The position numbers and the translations under genes are program-made. From assembly GCA_028641055.1 (NCBI GenBank), contig CM054062.1:16301639-16365638 (forward strand): a stretch of DNA of 64,000 bases, given 5' to 3'. The notes beneath the pieces are model-generated. The model was not told the DNA's origin, did no database searches, and saw only the letters and a program-made list of their open reading frames with translations. Origin of the DNA: Alopecurus myosuroides (Eukaryota > Streptophyta > Magnoliopsida > Poales > Poaceae). Of this stretch, positions 1 through 11,156 are shown piece after piece (the first letter of the stretch is position 1; each line of letters begins with the position of its first letter).

Positions 1-957
1 CTTGCTCCAGATATCTTCTCGGAACTCCGTGCCGCTGGCGAAACTGCTGTGGATAAGGCAAGAAAGGCCAGGGCCGCAGCTGGTCTGAGTGTTGATGATA
101 TCTCCAGTATCGACGATCATCTCGTCAACCTCAAGACCCAAGTACGTTCCCTCAAAGGCTTGGGAACCTCCATGGTGTCCACTGCAATTAAGCTGCACAA
201 ATTGTTCTGGCCCGACCGAGATGTCCCGGAGGCCTTCCGCGATATTGCAGCCAACTCGGACCATGTCAAGGAGGAGTTGAAGAAATGGCGTGCTTCCGCA
301 GCTCGGGCAGGAGCTGACGAGGTCCTTCATTTCATCTTGTCCTGGTACGAAAATCTAGATATTGATAGGATTGGCATGCGCAGAAATGGCTCCAAGTGGA
401 CTAGACGTCCCGAGTGTGTCTAACGCCGAATAGAAGTGGCCTACGAGATTGGCTCCTACGCTGAGACCAGTCAATACATCGACGGCCCCACCGAGCCTCA
501 TACAGATGTTGATGAAGAGAAGGATGAGGGCGAGGCCGAGTTCGAGGAGGATGCCGGCGAAGACCACAACCAAGATGATGGAGAAGCTGAGCAGGAGGGG
601 TCCGAGCACGAAGAGGCCGAAGAGATGGAGACCGAGCAGCGCGGCGCCGCAGAGGACTCCGGGATGGGAGCCAACCCGGAGACTGAGCAGTCGCAACCCG
701 CCGCGCAGGAGGCGGCCGTTACCACCGAGATGGTGATTGACGACCCAGCTCCCGAGTTGGGCGCGACTGGGGATGCGACCTCCGAGCTCTACCCTCTCCC
801 CAGCGCTGCGGTCACTCAAGCCTCCAACTCCGTATCAGAGCCAATCTCCACTACTCCAACTCCTTCTGTAGCCGAGCCAACCTCTACGACTGCTGCCTCC
901 GAGCCAGTGGCGCCCAGCAACACCAACTCGGATACCATTACCTCCACTGTTTCCTAA
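1..957 (+). pseudogene. Antisense ORF (PF04195-like) of the left Gypsy element, C-terminal part
   Basis: One reading frame is open from base 1 to a TAA at 421-423 and then continues in the same frame to a TAA at 955-957. The first part includes a KLFWPDRDVPEAF segment. The second is strongly acidic (repeated E, D and Q from about 500 to 680) and ends in a Ser/Thr/Pro-rich tail. It lies on the strand opposite gag-pol, between integrase and the missing 3' LTR, which is the position of the complete antisense gene at 21278-24456. The first part resembles the last exon of that gene in layout (an IHWP.E segment, then a W..L.KW-like region). The N-terminal domain is outside the window. The in-frame stop suggests a broken copy. 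Confidence 0.65.
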
Positions 958-1626
958 ATTCCTGCTGTTTTTATCTTAAAACACTTATCAGATCCCCGGG
1001 ATGCCGGGTGCAGATGTAATCAGTACACTTATGTGTTATCTTGCGACTCAGTTTGATTTGTTTCACTTTTAGCAAGACTGGCTTGATGCCGGATTGCGTT
1101 TTAATGCAAGTCCCCGAGTTGCATTTTTTATCCACTTGTCTTTTTGTCTTTGCTCTTACCTGCCACTTGTGGCTTTTTGGTAGTCGAGTCACGAGATTTC
1201 AAAACCAAGTTTCAAATACTTAACCACTTTGAGATTTGAATTCTAACGCTGCCCACCACTTAGCCGAAAAAGAAAACAGAGAAGTAAAAACACCCTACTC
1301 GGTTGCTACACTTCTCTTTTCCTTAGCAATTTTTCATGTGTTCGTTGACCTTTGGCTTGTTCTATTTCTTGCCATGAAGCCGGGTTGCGGACAGCAGCAG
1401 AGTCGAAGAGTTGGCCCTTGGGTTTAAATACACTACTAGATATGCGCATGAAATTCTAAGTAGACCACCGAGTAGACAAAGGAAATAAAGTAAACAACAC
1501 AAGGCAAGGTTTTTTCACAGGCAGACCCCGAGTTTGAATTCGGAGTGCCGACTAGAATTTTAACTCGGTTAAGGACATACATACAAATTTTGCTCATGAA
1601 TGAAAACGGCGAAGTATAGCTACATT
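958..1626. other. Spacer between antisense ORF and pol 3' end
   Basis: This stretch holds the 3' flank of the antisense ORF on the plus strand and the 3' untranslated side of pol on the minus strand. It is AT-rich with short CCGAGT and ACTCGG motifs that recur across this element. I see no gene in it. Confidence 0.5.
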
Positions 1627-4600
1627 CTATGGACGCTTGGATTCCTCTCCAGCTCTATCCGGCCTGTTCTTCTGGGGTGCCTGTGCGTCAACTACATAGT
1701 AGGCATCATTGTGCAGAGCCTTGCTCACAATGAAAGGCCCTTCCGACGGAGGGGATAGCTTGTGCATCCCGGACATGCGCTGCACGAGCCTAAGGACCAT
1801 GTCTCCTTCTCGGAAAACCCTTGGGGTTTACTTTCCGGCTATGATAACGCCTCAGGCTTTGCTGATAAATGGCTGAACGTGACAGCGTTAACTCTCTTGC
1901 TTCTTCTAGCAGGTCAACGTCATTTTCTCGAGCTTCTCTCGCCTCCGCCTCAGTGTAGAGGGTTACTCGGGGTGAGTCATGCTCTAGGTCAGTAGGCAAC
2001 ACGGCCTCAGCTGCATATACCAGGAAGAATGGTGTGTATCCGGTTGATCGGTTAGGGGTAGTCCTTAGACTCCACAAACCGCCGGCAACTCGTCCAGCCA
2101 ACAACCAGGGGTTCGCTGTAATGGCTCAATCAGCCTTGGCTTTATCCCGAATAGGACCATGCCATTTGCTCTTTCAACTTGCCCATTGGAGGCCGGATGA
2201 GCAACTGATGCCACATCTAGCCGGATCCGCTTCTCCCTGCAGAATCTTGTGAATGCACCCTCAGCAAAGTTTGTGCCATTATCAGTGATGATGCTATGCG
2301 GGTAGCCGTATCTCAGATAACATCCTTCAGGAAACTCAGAGTTGTGACTCCATCACACTTCCAAATAGGCTTGACCTCGATCCCCTTGGTAAATTTGTCA
2401 ACCATGACCAAGATGTGAGTCATGTTGCCTCTAGCTGGCTTGAAGGGGGCTACCATATCCAAGCACCAGACAGCAAACGGCCAAGTAATGGGAATGGTCT
2501 TCAACTCGGATGCTGGCATATGAATCTTACTTGCAAACCTCTGGCACCCGTTGCACTTTCTCACTATATCTTCAGCTTGCCGCAAGGCAGTGAGCCAAAA
2601 TAATCCATGCCGAAAAGCCTTGTTGACCAGAGCCCGAGAAAAGGCATGATGCCCGCATTCTCCTTGGTGTATCTCTATAAGAATCTCATCTCCTTCTTCT
2701 GGCTCAACGCAGCGTTGCAGCACGCCAGTAGGACTTCTTCTGTGAAGCACCTTGTTGAAGATGGTGTAGCCTTTGGATCTTCTCTGTATTTGCCTGGACG
2801 TGACCTCATCACTCGGTAAGGAGCCATCTGTTAGAAAGGATAAAATGGGTAGAGCCCAACTCGGGGTCTCCCGGATGGGAAACACTGGTTCGTCCACTTG
2901 CATTGGATCATCTACCAAGACCTCTTTTGAGTTGGAGACGAGTCCCCGAGTATTGAGAAATGATCCCCTCGATGAATGCGATAGTCCCCGAGTTGAATGG
3001 AGCAGTCCCCGGGTTGGAGACGACAGTCCCCGGGTTCTCTTTTGTAGCCTCCCAATCAATCTCCATGGGAATAGCTTCCGATCCTGACAGAGATGGAACA
3101 AAGATGGACTCCGAGTTGGGGGATGGCTTGATGGATGGCTTTCTCAAATGCTCCAAGGCAATCCCAGCCAGGATAAACTGCCGAGAAGACCCCAACTTGG
3201 ACAGTTCATCAGTTGCATCATTCTCAGCTCGGTGTACGTGATGAAACTCACATCCTTCAAAGAATCCAGTCATAGTTTGCACCAGAAACCGGTAGGACGC
3301 CATGTTGGCATCCAAGGTATCCCAATTGTCGGATACCTGCTGCACCACCAAATCTGAGTCGCCATAACAGACAATGCGCCAAACTCCGATCTCCTTGGAT
3401 ACCCTTAGGCCGTGTACCAATGCCTCATAATCAGCCACATTATTGGATGCCTTGAAATGGATCTGCAGCACATACTTGAGTTGATCTCTCTTGGGTGACG
3501 TAAGCACCACGCCAGCACCAAGGCCTGCCTTTACTTTGGAGCCATCAAAATTCATCTTCCAGTAGTTGGTTTCCGGCAAGGGAGGGTCATACTGCATCTT
3601 TGCCCAATCCACCAAAAAATCTGCCAGAGTTTGTGACTTGATTGCTTATCTTCTCGCGTACATAGGGCTGTACGCGGCTAGCTCAATTGCCCACTTGGCT
3701 ATCCGGCTGCTTGCTTCCTTGTTGCCCATGATCTCCGAGATGGGAGCAGTGCTCACCACTGTGATGGGATGCTTTTGGAAATAGTGCTTGAGCTTCTTGG
3801 TACCTAGGTATACGCCATACATCATCTTCTGGTAGTGCAGGTAGTTTTGCTTGGAGCTGGATAGCACCTCACTGAGATAATACACTGACCGCCGCACCTT
3901 TTTGCCTTCCTCTTCTCTTTCCACCACTATCACCACGCTGACTACCCGGTTAGTTGCTGCAATGTATAGCAGCATTGGCTCCTTGGGTAGCGGGCTTGCC
4001 AGGATGGGAGCGCTACCCAGCATGGTCTTGAGTTCTTTGAAGGCCACATCAGCTTGCAGCGTCCATACGAACTTATCACTCTTTTTCATGAGCTGATAGA
4101 GAGGCAAAGCCTTCTCACCCATTCTTCCCAGGAAGCGGCTAAGGGAAGCCAGGCACCCGGTAAATTTTTGCACATCCTTCAGTGATCTCGGCAAAGACAT
4201 GCTCTCTATAGCTTTTATCTTTGAAGGATTGGCCTCAATGCCCCGGCTGGATACCAAGAAACCGAGTAACTTGCCGGCCGGAACGCCAAAGGTGCATTTA
4301 GTCGGATTCAATTTCATCCTGTACTTGCGCAGGCTAGCAAATGTTTCCTCAATATCACTAAGCAGAGTATGTGTTTCTTTCGTTTTGATGACAATGTCAT
4401 CTACATACACCTGCACATTCTTGCCAATTTGATCATGCAAACATTTCTGCATGCATCTCTGATAGGTAGCCCCAGCATTTCTCAACCCAAAGCACATAAC
4501 ACGATAGCAATAAGCCCCGTACGGGGTGATAAAAACATTCTTTATTTGATCAGCCGGGTTAAGAGGTATCTGATAAAAACCAGAGTAGGCATCAATGAAA

Positions 4601-5007
4601 GACAAAAGCTCACACCCGGCAGTGGAATCGATCACCTGATCTATGCGGGGTAGCGGGAACGGGTCCTTGGGGCAGGCCTTGTTCAAGTCGGTGTAGTCCA
4701 CCCACATGCGCCATGCCACCGCGGCCTTGGGGTCCTCCTTCTTCTTCTCAACCATGACCGGATTGGCCAGCCAGTCCGGATGCAGTACCTCCATGATGAA
4801 TCCACTTATCAGCAACTTGGTGATCTGATCACCGATAGCCTTCCTTCTCTCATCACCAAAGCGACGCATCGCCTGCTTAACCGGCATGGCGTCAGGACGC
4901 ACATGCAGCGAGTGCTCAACCAACTCCCTTGAGACACCCGGCAAGTCCTCATTGGACCATGCAAAGACATCCCGATTCTCACGGAGGAAGTGGATGAGCT
5001 TGCTTTC
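1627..5007 (-). pseudogene. pol: Gypsy pol: reverse transcriptase, two RNase H domains, integrase
   Basis: Encodes the enzymes that copy and insert the element. Directly after the gag-protease stop the same frame continues with FLRENRDVFAW and the reverse transcriptase (HPDWLANPVMV near 4770; catalytic YVDDIVIK near 4400), then RT-linked RNase H. A TAA at 3646-3648 interrupts the frame. An archaeal-type RNase H follows (MNFDGSKVKAGLGAGVV near 3550; GDSDLVVQQV near 3350). After frame changes near 3000, 2310 and 2100 come the integrase zinc finger (H..H, C..C near 2540-2680), the core with CLDMVAPF, TDNGTNF and GQVERANG, and a C-terminal stretch ending in TAG at 1627. At least two stops and three frame changes make it non-functional as read. 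Confidence 0.87.
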
Positions 5008-8000
5008 CTATTTCTCGCCCAACCCGGCGCCAATGATGGCAACACGGTCTGGGAACTCAGGGTCCACCTGCACCTTCTTGGTTTCCTGGGAGGCCTGGAA
5101 AGCTGCTCCATACCGAGAACCTGGCATGCCAGGCATACCGACTTGTGCTGCTTGAGCCATAGCCACCACTTCGTGTATCTTCTTCTTCTCTGCAGCGATG
5201 ACCAGAGACTCTGCCAGCAAAGATCCAACAGATGCGCAATCCAAGGAGCGCTTGTAATCACCCGAGATGGTGATGACACCATTGGGACCAGGTAGCTTCA
5301 TCTTCAGGTAGGCTGCATGGGTTGAGGCCATGAACTTGGTGAGCGCAGGCCTACCGAGTAGAGCATGATAGGGGCTCTGAAGATCAACCACTTTGAACTG
5401 CAGGCACTCGGTGCGACAGTTCTCCCTGGTGCCGAATAGCACATCTATCCAGATGCGGCCGATTGGAGCGCAAGACACTCCCGGCACAATGCCATGGAAA
5501 GTGGTCCTGCTAGGAAGCAGCATGTTCTCGGCAAGGCCGAGCTTCTCCAGGGTATCTCGGTACATGATGTTGATGCTGATGCCGTTATCAATCAGCACTT
5601 TGCTGAACCTGACATTCTTCTTGGTTCCTAGGAAGGTGGGATCCACCACTAGTGCATATGTACCCGGATTGGGCATCACCTTGGGATGATCATCTTTGGA
5701 CCAAGTAATCTCTTGGTCGCACCATTCCAGATAGTGAGGCACAGCCGGTATCACTGCATTCACCTCCATCGCGCGCCTACGCTGCGATTGCTTGTCATCC
5801 GGCTCGGTGGTAAACACCATGTAGCTCTCATGATGTTCCTGGTACTGGTTCCGGTCTCCACCACCATCATTGCCGTTGTTGTTGTTGCCATTGTTGTTGT
5901 TGTTGTTCCTGTTGTTGTTGCGGGTGTAGTAGTTGCGGTTGCGGTCATTGCGGTTGTTGTAGTTGCGGTTGGCTCCCTGAGCCACTTGATTCACATTCTC
6001 CCTTCTCGGATTCACTGCCGGCCTAGGAGCAGCTGCCCGAATAGGCTGCACATTGGCATTCGCAGGCGGTAGAGGAGGAGGAGGGGGCACCTGACCAAAC
6101 CCTTCACTCTTGATGCAGTCCCACCAGCTGCATTGTCGGGTAGCGTGGTTGGCTGGCCTACTCGGATGCCGAGTATGGAAGCTGCATGGCCCGTCCTTCA
6201 TGTTCTCAAAGATAAATCTCTGAGCATCTCCGGCGTCCGGGTTGCTGTTGCCTTGCTGGGGAGCATTGTATGGCTTCTTGATGCCTTGGCCCTGATTCTG
6301 GTTCTGCCCGTATTGGGCTCCAGCAGTTTTTTGCCTTTGGCTACTCCCAGCAGCCGCAGTGTCTTGGTTCACAGCATTCACTTGCTCAGAACCGTACCGA
6401 GTATCGGGACGGTCATCTCTGCGCTTGTTGCGGAAATCTTGGCGTCTGTTTCCATCTTGGTTTCTTCTTCTCGGCTCAAAGGCATCGAGCAGAGGCTGAG
6501 TAGGGTCTCCGAGTCCATACATGTCAGCTATCTTGATCGTCTCGGCGAGCGTACTCGGCATCTCTCTTTGCAATTTCTGCCATAGCATGCTGCCATGCCT
6601 GTAGCCTTGAGCAAACCAGGCGATTGCCTGTGACTCATTCACACCCTCACAGGTGTTCCTCAATATGCTCCACCGAGTAAGATACTCTCGGTCAGTCTCC
6701 TCTTCCCGCTGCTTGCAAGCTGAGAGCTGTTGCGTCCTATTCGGCCTCTTGTACGTGCTGGTGAAGTTGCTGATGAAGGCTTCCGAGAAGTCGAGCCAAC
6801 AGTTGATACTGTCCTTGGGCAAGTTATTTAGCCAGATCCGGGCAGGGCCCTCCAGCAACTGAGGGACGTATCTCACCGCCCATCTCCGGTTTCCGCCTGC
6901 AATATGCACGGCGGTGACATAGTCATTCAACCAGTCTTCCGGCTTGGTGCTTCCATCATACGACTTGGTCCCTATGGCCAGCTGGAACTTGTTCACAGAA
7001 GGCTCTCCCATGATGCGGTGGCCAAAACAGCTTCGGCCGGGTGGCCCCCTCTTCTCAATCAGCTCGAACCGGTGAATCTGGTCCAACCTGTACCTTGCAT
7101 TGCTGGGCTCCAGCATCCTGTCACCCAAACGGCCAGTGACGTCCCTCAGATCAACGTACCCGGCTAGCTCCATTGCCGAGTACCCATCATCATAGAGGTC
7201 TTGCGGCACAGGAACGGGTTGAGCAACCGGGTTGGCCGCTGCCACAACTGCTTGCGGCTGTACCCTATGCTGAACCGGGTTGGCAGCCTGATGCCGAGAT
7301 GGGCCATTTCGGTTTCCTCCTTGTCCCTTGCTGTGAGCTTTGGTGGCTTGATAGCCTCCTCCTGCAGAGTTGTGTTTTTGGCCGGGCTGCCGCTCTACAG
7401 CGTGATGTTTTCCGACGACAGCCGGGTTGTACACCTGTATCTGTTTGTGTCTCCCAGAGGTCACGCTCTGGGCCCTCTCACCTCCAGGAAGCGGCGATGA
7501 GGCCTGATCCACCGACTTGCCCCCATGCGAGTGAACCACACGGGAAGCACCAGCACCCGGATTGGCTTTCCGGAACGCCTCGTTCTGCCTGCCAGCTTCT
7601 AGCACTAGCTCATTGAGTCTATCCTGCTGCCTAGCGCGAGCGTCGCTAGTGAGATGCGGCAACTCAGCAGCGACTGCCTCTGCAGCCCTAAGAGTTTTGG
7701 CAGGGGAACTATATTTTGGCCTACCAGCAGTGTTCAAACTAGCAGATTGACTAGCAGCCCTACCATCTCTAGCTAGCTCAGCGCCCAAGTTGCGGCGAAT
7801 GGTACCTAACTTGCTAGGCAACCTAGAAACAGGAGTAAAGCCATGCGCTCTGTTGTACTCATTTTGATCCAGGTTAAGCTCAAGCCTAACCTTATCCAGC
7901 TCCTGGGCCTCCGCGAGTAGCGCTTGACGCTGCTGCTCGAGTTGTGCCCTCAACGCCATGAGCTCCGTGTCGGTGGGAAGCGGTATGCCCAGCTGCTCGG

Positions 8001-8619
8001 TGGCGCCAACACGAGCAGCCGGTATAGCCGTTGACGTGGAAGGAGCCACGTAACCCGGAATGTTCCGGGGCATGTCGTAGGGCTTGTGGACCCTCGCAGC
8101 AGCCGGCTCCTCGATGACCTCAGCTGCAGTGGCCGCGCCTTTCCCGGCATCGATAGCCGGGCCCGTCATCATCACCTCCATGCTGTCCGCAGAGCGGCCA
8201 GAGGGCCTCCTGCGGGCAGCGAGTACAGCAGGAGGATCATCCACGACGAGCACCTCCTCCGGGAACTCGCGGATGACGGTGGTGGCGACGTACACCAGGT
8301 GCGCGCTGAAGGAGAGGACCGAGCCGCCTGCAGGCACGGGCCTGTCGCCGAAATCGCCGGCGTTGTCGACGACGAAGTCGAAGGAGCCGAATCTATGGAC
8401 AAGGCCACAGACCACGCGCTCCCCCGATATAGAAACGGGTCCCGTCCGAATATGAACCCCAGCCAGCGCTGCTGCTGGCCCCAAAGTGGGATCCAACTGT
8501 CGTGGAGTGGTGAAGACAGATGCCATGGGATGGCTTAAGGTTTGGGGCCGATGGACGCTGTAGGTATCCGGGGATGGATCGCACGTCGAGTAGACGCGCA
8601 CGGAAAGCACTGCAAACAC
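5008..8619 (-). CDS. gag: Gypsy gag-protease polyprotein
   Basis: A single 1203-codon frame. Residues about 560-700 form the retrotransposon gag domain (EDWLNDYVTAVHIAGG; PARIWLNNLP). An Asn-rich tract at about 885-920 is coded by GTT/ATT-type trinucleotide runs near 5870-5960. An aspartic-protease-like region at about 1000-1100 reads LIDNGISINIMY where active copies usually have DGGS, so the catalytic motif looks damaged. A long low-complexity N-terminal region (1-520) includes an acidic, Gln-rich coiled segment near 220-260. Two starts are possible: the first ATG at 8619, or the ATG at 8526, 29 nt inside the LTR. I favour 8526. The frame ends at a TAG and resumes in the same frame as pol. 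Confidence 0.85.
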   Translation of the reverse strand: MFAVLSVRVYSTCDPSPDTYSVHRPQTLSHPMASVFTTPRQLDPTLGPAAALAGVHIRTGPVSISGERVVCGLVHRFGSFDFVVDNAGDFGDRPVPAGGSVLSFSAHLVYVATTVIREFPEEVLVVDDPPAVLAARRRPSGRSADSMEVMMTGPAIDAGKGAATAAEVIEEPAAARVHKPYDMPRNIPGYVAPSTSTAIPAARVGATEQLGIPLPTDTELMALRAQLEQQRQALLAEAQELDKVRLELNLDQNEYNRAHGFTPVSRLPSKLGTIRRNLGAELARDGRAASQSASLNTAGRPKYSSPAKTLRAAEAVAAELPHLTSDARARQQDRLNELVLEAGRQNEAFRKANPGAGASRVVHSHGGKSVDQASSPLPGGERAQSVTSGRHKQIQVYNPAVVGKHHAVERQPGQKHNSAGGGYQATKAHSKGQGGNRNGPSRHQAANPVQHRVQPQAVVAAANPVAQPVPVPQDLYDDGYSAMELAGYVDLRDVTGRLGDRMLEPSNARYRLDQIHRFELIEKRGPPGRSCFGHRIMGEPSVNKFQLAIGTKSYDGSTKPEDWLNDYVTAVHIAGGNRRWAVRYVPQLLEGPARIWLNNLPKDSINCWLDFSEAFISNFTSTYKRPNRTQQLSACKQREEETDREYLTRWSILRNTCEGVNESQAIAWFAQGYRHGSMLWQKLQREMPSTLAETIKIADMYGLGDPTQPLLDAFEPRRRNQDGNRRQDFRNKRRDDRPDTRYGSEQVNAVNQDTAAAGSSQRQKTAGAQYGQNQNQGQGIKKPYNAPQQGNSNPDAGDAQRFIFENMKDGPCSFHTRHPSRPANHATRQCSWWDCIKSEGFGQVPPPPPLPPANANVQPIRAAAPRPAVNPRRENVNQVAQGANRNYNNRNDRNRNYYTRNNNRNNNNNNGNNNNGNDGGGDRNQYQEHHESYMVFTTEPDDKQSQRRRAMEVNAVIPAVPHYLEWCDQEITWSKDDHPKVMPNPGTYALVVDPTFLGTKKNVRFSKVLIDNGISINIMYRDTLEKLGLAENMLLPSRTTFHGIVPGVSCAPIGRIWIDVLFGTRENCRTECLQFKVVDLQSPYHALLGRPALTKFMASTHAAYLKMKLPGPNGVITISGDYKRSLDCASVGSLLAESLVIAAEKKKIHEVVAMAQAAQVGMPGMPGSRYGAAFQASQETKKVQVDPEFPDRVAIIGAGLGEK
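8478..8495 (-). other. Primer-binding site of left Gypsy element
   Basis: On the minus strand, two bases after the LTR end (...CCACGACA gt), comes TGGATCCCACTTTGGGGC. The young element at 29 kb has TGGCGCCCACCGTGGGGC in the same place. I did not assign the tRNA. Confidence 0.6.
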
Positions 8620-9375
8620 CTCGATCTACCCAGGTTCGCGGCCCTCGTGTGGAGGTAACACCCCTACTCCTGCCTATCTCTCTGTATATGTGATATTCGA
8701 GTAGCCACAGTACAAATCAGGCCTTCAGCCGAGTAGCCACTCTCCACTCTCTCTACCTCTAGCTCTTGCTCTTGCAATAAATGCGCTCTGGGGCAACGTC
8801 CCTCACGCAGGAGGGGGCTGGACACCTTATATACTCGTACCCATCTGAGTAAACCACGAATAGAAAGTACACGATTAGACAACGCCACCGTGACAGCAGC
8901 AGCACGCTTCTGTGTTCCCACTGACGCAGGTGCGAGAAGTCGCCGCGCCGTCCGGCTGACAGGACTTGTCCACCCTGCCAGTCTCACAGAGTAGGCCCCT
9001 GACATATCCTGTCCCCCTGTCAGTAACAAGACAAGACATGTGCCTACCCTCACTGTACCCACGCCGTAGCGCAGATCATCATGCGCCCCGTAAGTTGAAC
9101 CGCACTCCTGTACGGCTGCGGGATACGCGAGATCTTGTCTGAACGGCTCCATTGACTTAGTGCCCGAGTAGGATTGATGCTCATCTACTCGGACCACTTG
9201 ATCTCTACTTGGACGATTCAAATCTTTCTCCTTATCTTCTCTTGGCCTTCAATACTTATCACCGAGTAGCAGTTACCGGATACCAGGTACCTGGTTAGCC
9301 GCCTACCCGGTAATCAGTACTCTGATCTCTGTTTTACCACTTGCCTTACCCCTACTCGGGGGTAGCCCCCCGACA
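8498..9375 (-). repeat. 5' LTR of left Gypsy element (878 bp)
   Basis: On the minus strand it runs from TGTCGGGGGGCTACCCCCG to CACTCCACGACA, with canonical TG/CA ends. It contains several ACTCGG/CCGAGT motifs. The inner end abuts the primer-binding site. The outer end abuts Copia RNase H coding sequence, with CGCAG (9376-9380) as the presumed target-site copy; its partner is outside the window. Confidence 0.82.
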
Positions 9376-10754
9376 CGCAGAGATGTACTCGGCCTCGATG
9401 GTGGAGAGAGCAATGCAGTTTTGCTTCTTTGAAGACCAACACACTAAGGAGCGACCAAGGAATTGGCGACCCCCGGATGTGGACTTCCTATCTGTCTTCT
9501 CTCCCGCATAATCCGCATCCGAATACCCAATGAGCTGAAAACTTGAACCCTTGGGATACCAAAGACCAAAATTTGGGGTATGAACTAAATATCGAAAGAT
9601 TTGTTTGACCGCTTCCAAATGACTTTGCCTCGGAAAGGCTTGAAACCTTGCACATTTACCTACGCCATAGATGATATCCGGTCTAGATGCACAAAGGTAA
9701 AGCAAAGAGTCAATCATGGAGCAGTATACCTTTTCATATATCTCTTTACCATTTGGGTCGGGTTTCAAGTCAAGGGTTGTGGACATGGGAGTCTTCATAG
9801 GCTTGGCATCATTCATATTGAATCTCTTGAGAATGTATTGAGTGTACTTGGCTTGTTTGATGAAGGTTCCTTCATGATATTGACTCACTTCAAAGCCTAG
9901 GAAATACTCCAATTCTCCCATCATATACATCTCAAACCTATTGGTCATAAGCTTGCAAAACTCTTCATTGAACAAAGTGTTAGTAGACCCAAAAATGATG
10001 TCATCCACATAGAGTTGGCATATGAACAAGTCACCTCCCACCGTCTTGGTAAAGAGGGTGGGATCGATTAAGCCAACATTAAACCCACGATCTACTAGAA
10101 ACTCTTTAAGGTGCTCGTACCACGCATGTGGAGCTTGTTTAAGTCCGTAGAGCGCCTTATCGAGTTTGTAGACATAATCAGGGTGGTTGCGATCCTCGAA
10201 ACCCAAAGGTTGCTTAACATATACTAACTCATTAATGGGACCATTTAGGAAAGCACTCTTAACATCCATTTGTTATAACTTGAAATTATGATGAGATGCA
10301 TATCAAGTAAGATGCAAATGGATTCAATACGAGCTACGGGGGCAAAGGTTTCACCGAAATCAACACCTTAGACTTGAGAAAAACATTGGGCCACCAATCT
10401 TGCCTTGTTGCGAATGACGATACCATATTTATCTTGCTTGTTCTTGACCACCCATTTGGTGCCAATAACATTCTTGCAATCCTTGGGTCTTGGCACTAAC
10501 TTCCAAACCTTGTTGCGCTTGAAGTTGTTGAGTTCATCATGCATGGGTTGAAGCCAATCTTGATCTTCGAGAGCTTCATATAACTTCTTGAGCTCAATGA
10601 AAGAGACAAAAGCATGAGCCTTGATAAAATCCGCCAATTGCTTCCTAGTGAAAACCCTTCCACGAACTTTCCCAAGTATCTTGTCCTTCGTGTGACCCGC
10701 TCGTTCAAGATTCTCTAGCCTTCTCTTTGCTCTACGAGCTAGTATCTCATCCAA
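9376..10754 (-). pseudogene. pol: Copia reverse transcriptase and truncated RNase H
   Basis: Minus-strand remnant of the copying enzyme. The N-terminal piece (10754-10368) has NVIGTKWVVKNK, then a stop in the SQV*GVDFGETF segment. Between 10368 and 10269 there are further stops and a frame change. The main piece (10269-9376) has [27 protein letters not shown], the catalytic [22 protein letters not shown] and the RNase H segment GYSDADYAG...EAEYISA, where it is cut by the Gypsy LTR. The remaining RNase H residues lie left of the window. Confidence 0.87.
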
Positions 10755-10786
10755 AGACTCTTGGATATTGCTTGAGAGTCACCTTA

Positions 10787-11156
10787 TTAATCGGAGACAT
10801 GTCCATATTCATCTTGGACTTGATCATTAATGGGTGAAGGATCACCACTAGGTTGAGCTCTCTCAACAATGATGGGACTTTGATCATGACTTTGATGAGT
10901 AGCTTGGCCTTGACCACTTGTTTGACCTTGATCATTAGCTTGACCTTGATTACTTGTTTGACCTTGATCATTAGATTCAAGGCTTGGTGCATCTTGTTGG
11001 GTAGTTTGTGTATAAGTGGGTGTGGTCAATGGCTCCACTTGAGTGGGGCATAGTCCTTCTCCCTCTGTCATCTGGTAACCCTCAATGGGAATTATTTCAC
11101 CAATCCCCATTTTCTTATGACGATGGGACGAATTGCATCTCCTACAACACCATGAT
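10787..11156 (-). pseudogene. Copia integrase-RT linker with Gln-rich repeats
   Basis: The linker between integrase and RT contains a short tandem coding repeat (10860-10975) reading DQGQ(T/A)(S/N) several times, from a roughly 30-bp DNA unit of TTGACCTTGATCA type. Variable low-complexity linkers are usual here. No catalytic motif is present. Confidence 0.6.

Larger units (their letters stand above)
1..9375 (-). mobile_element. TAT-type Gypsy LTR retrotransposon, 3' end outside the window
   Basis: Read on the minus strand, the order is LTR (9375-8498), primer-binding site, gag-protease, reverse transcriptase, RNase H, archaeal-type RNase H, integrase and then an antisense gene on the plus strand. 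Seen: the LTR has TG/CA ends and each domain motif is readable. Known: an antisense PF04195-type gene and a second RNase H mark the TAT/Retand clade, which includes wheat Fatima and maize Grande. The element is decayed by stops and frameshifts in pol. Its right end interrupts a Copia RNase H frame after base 9376, so it is the younger of the two. The family name was not verified. Confidence 0.88.

Noticed and set aside
5686..6072. Plus-strand Val-rich ORF resembling a membrane protein
   Set aside because: It is the complement of the Asn-rich tract of gag and not a gene.
10853..11053. Plus-strand ORF with Leu/Thr repeats
   Set aside because: It is the shadow of the Gln-rich Copia linker on the other strand.
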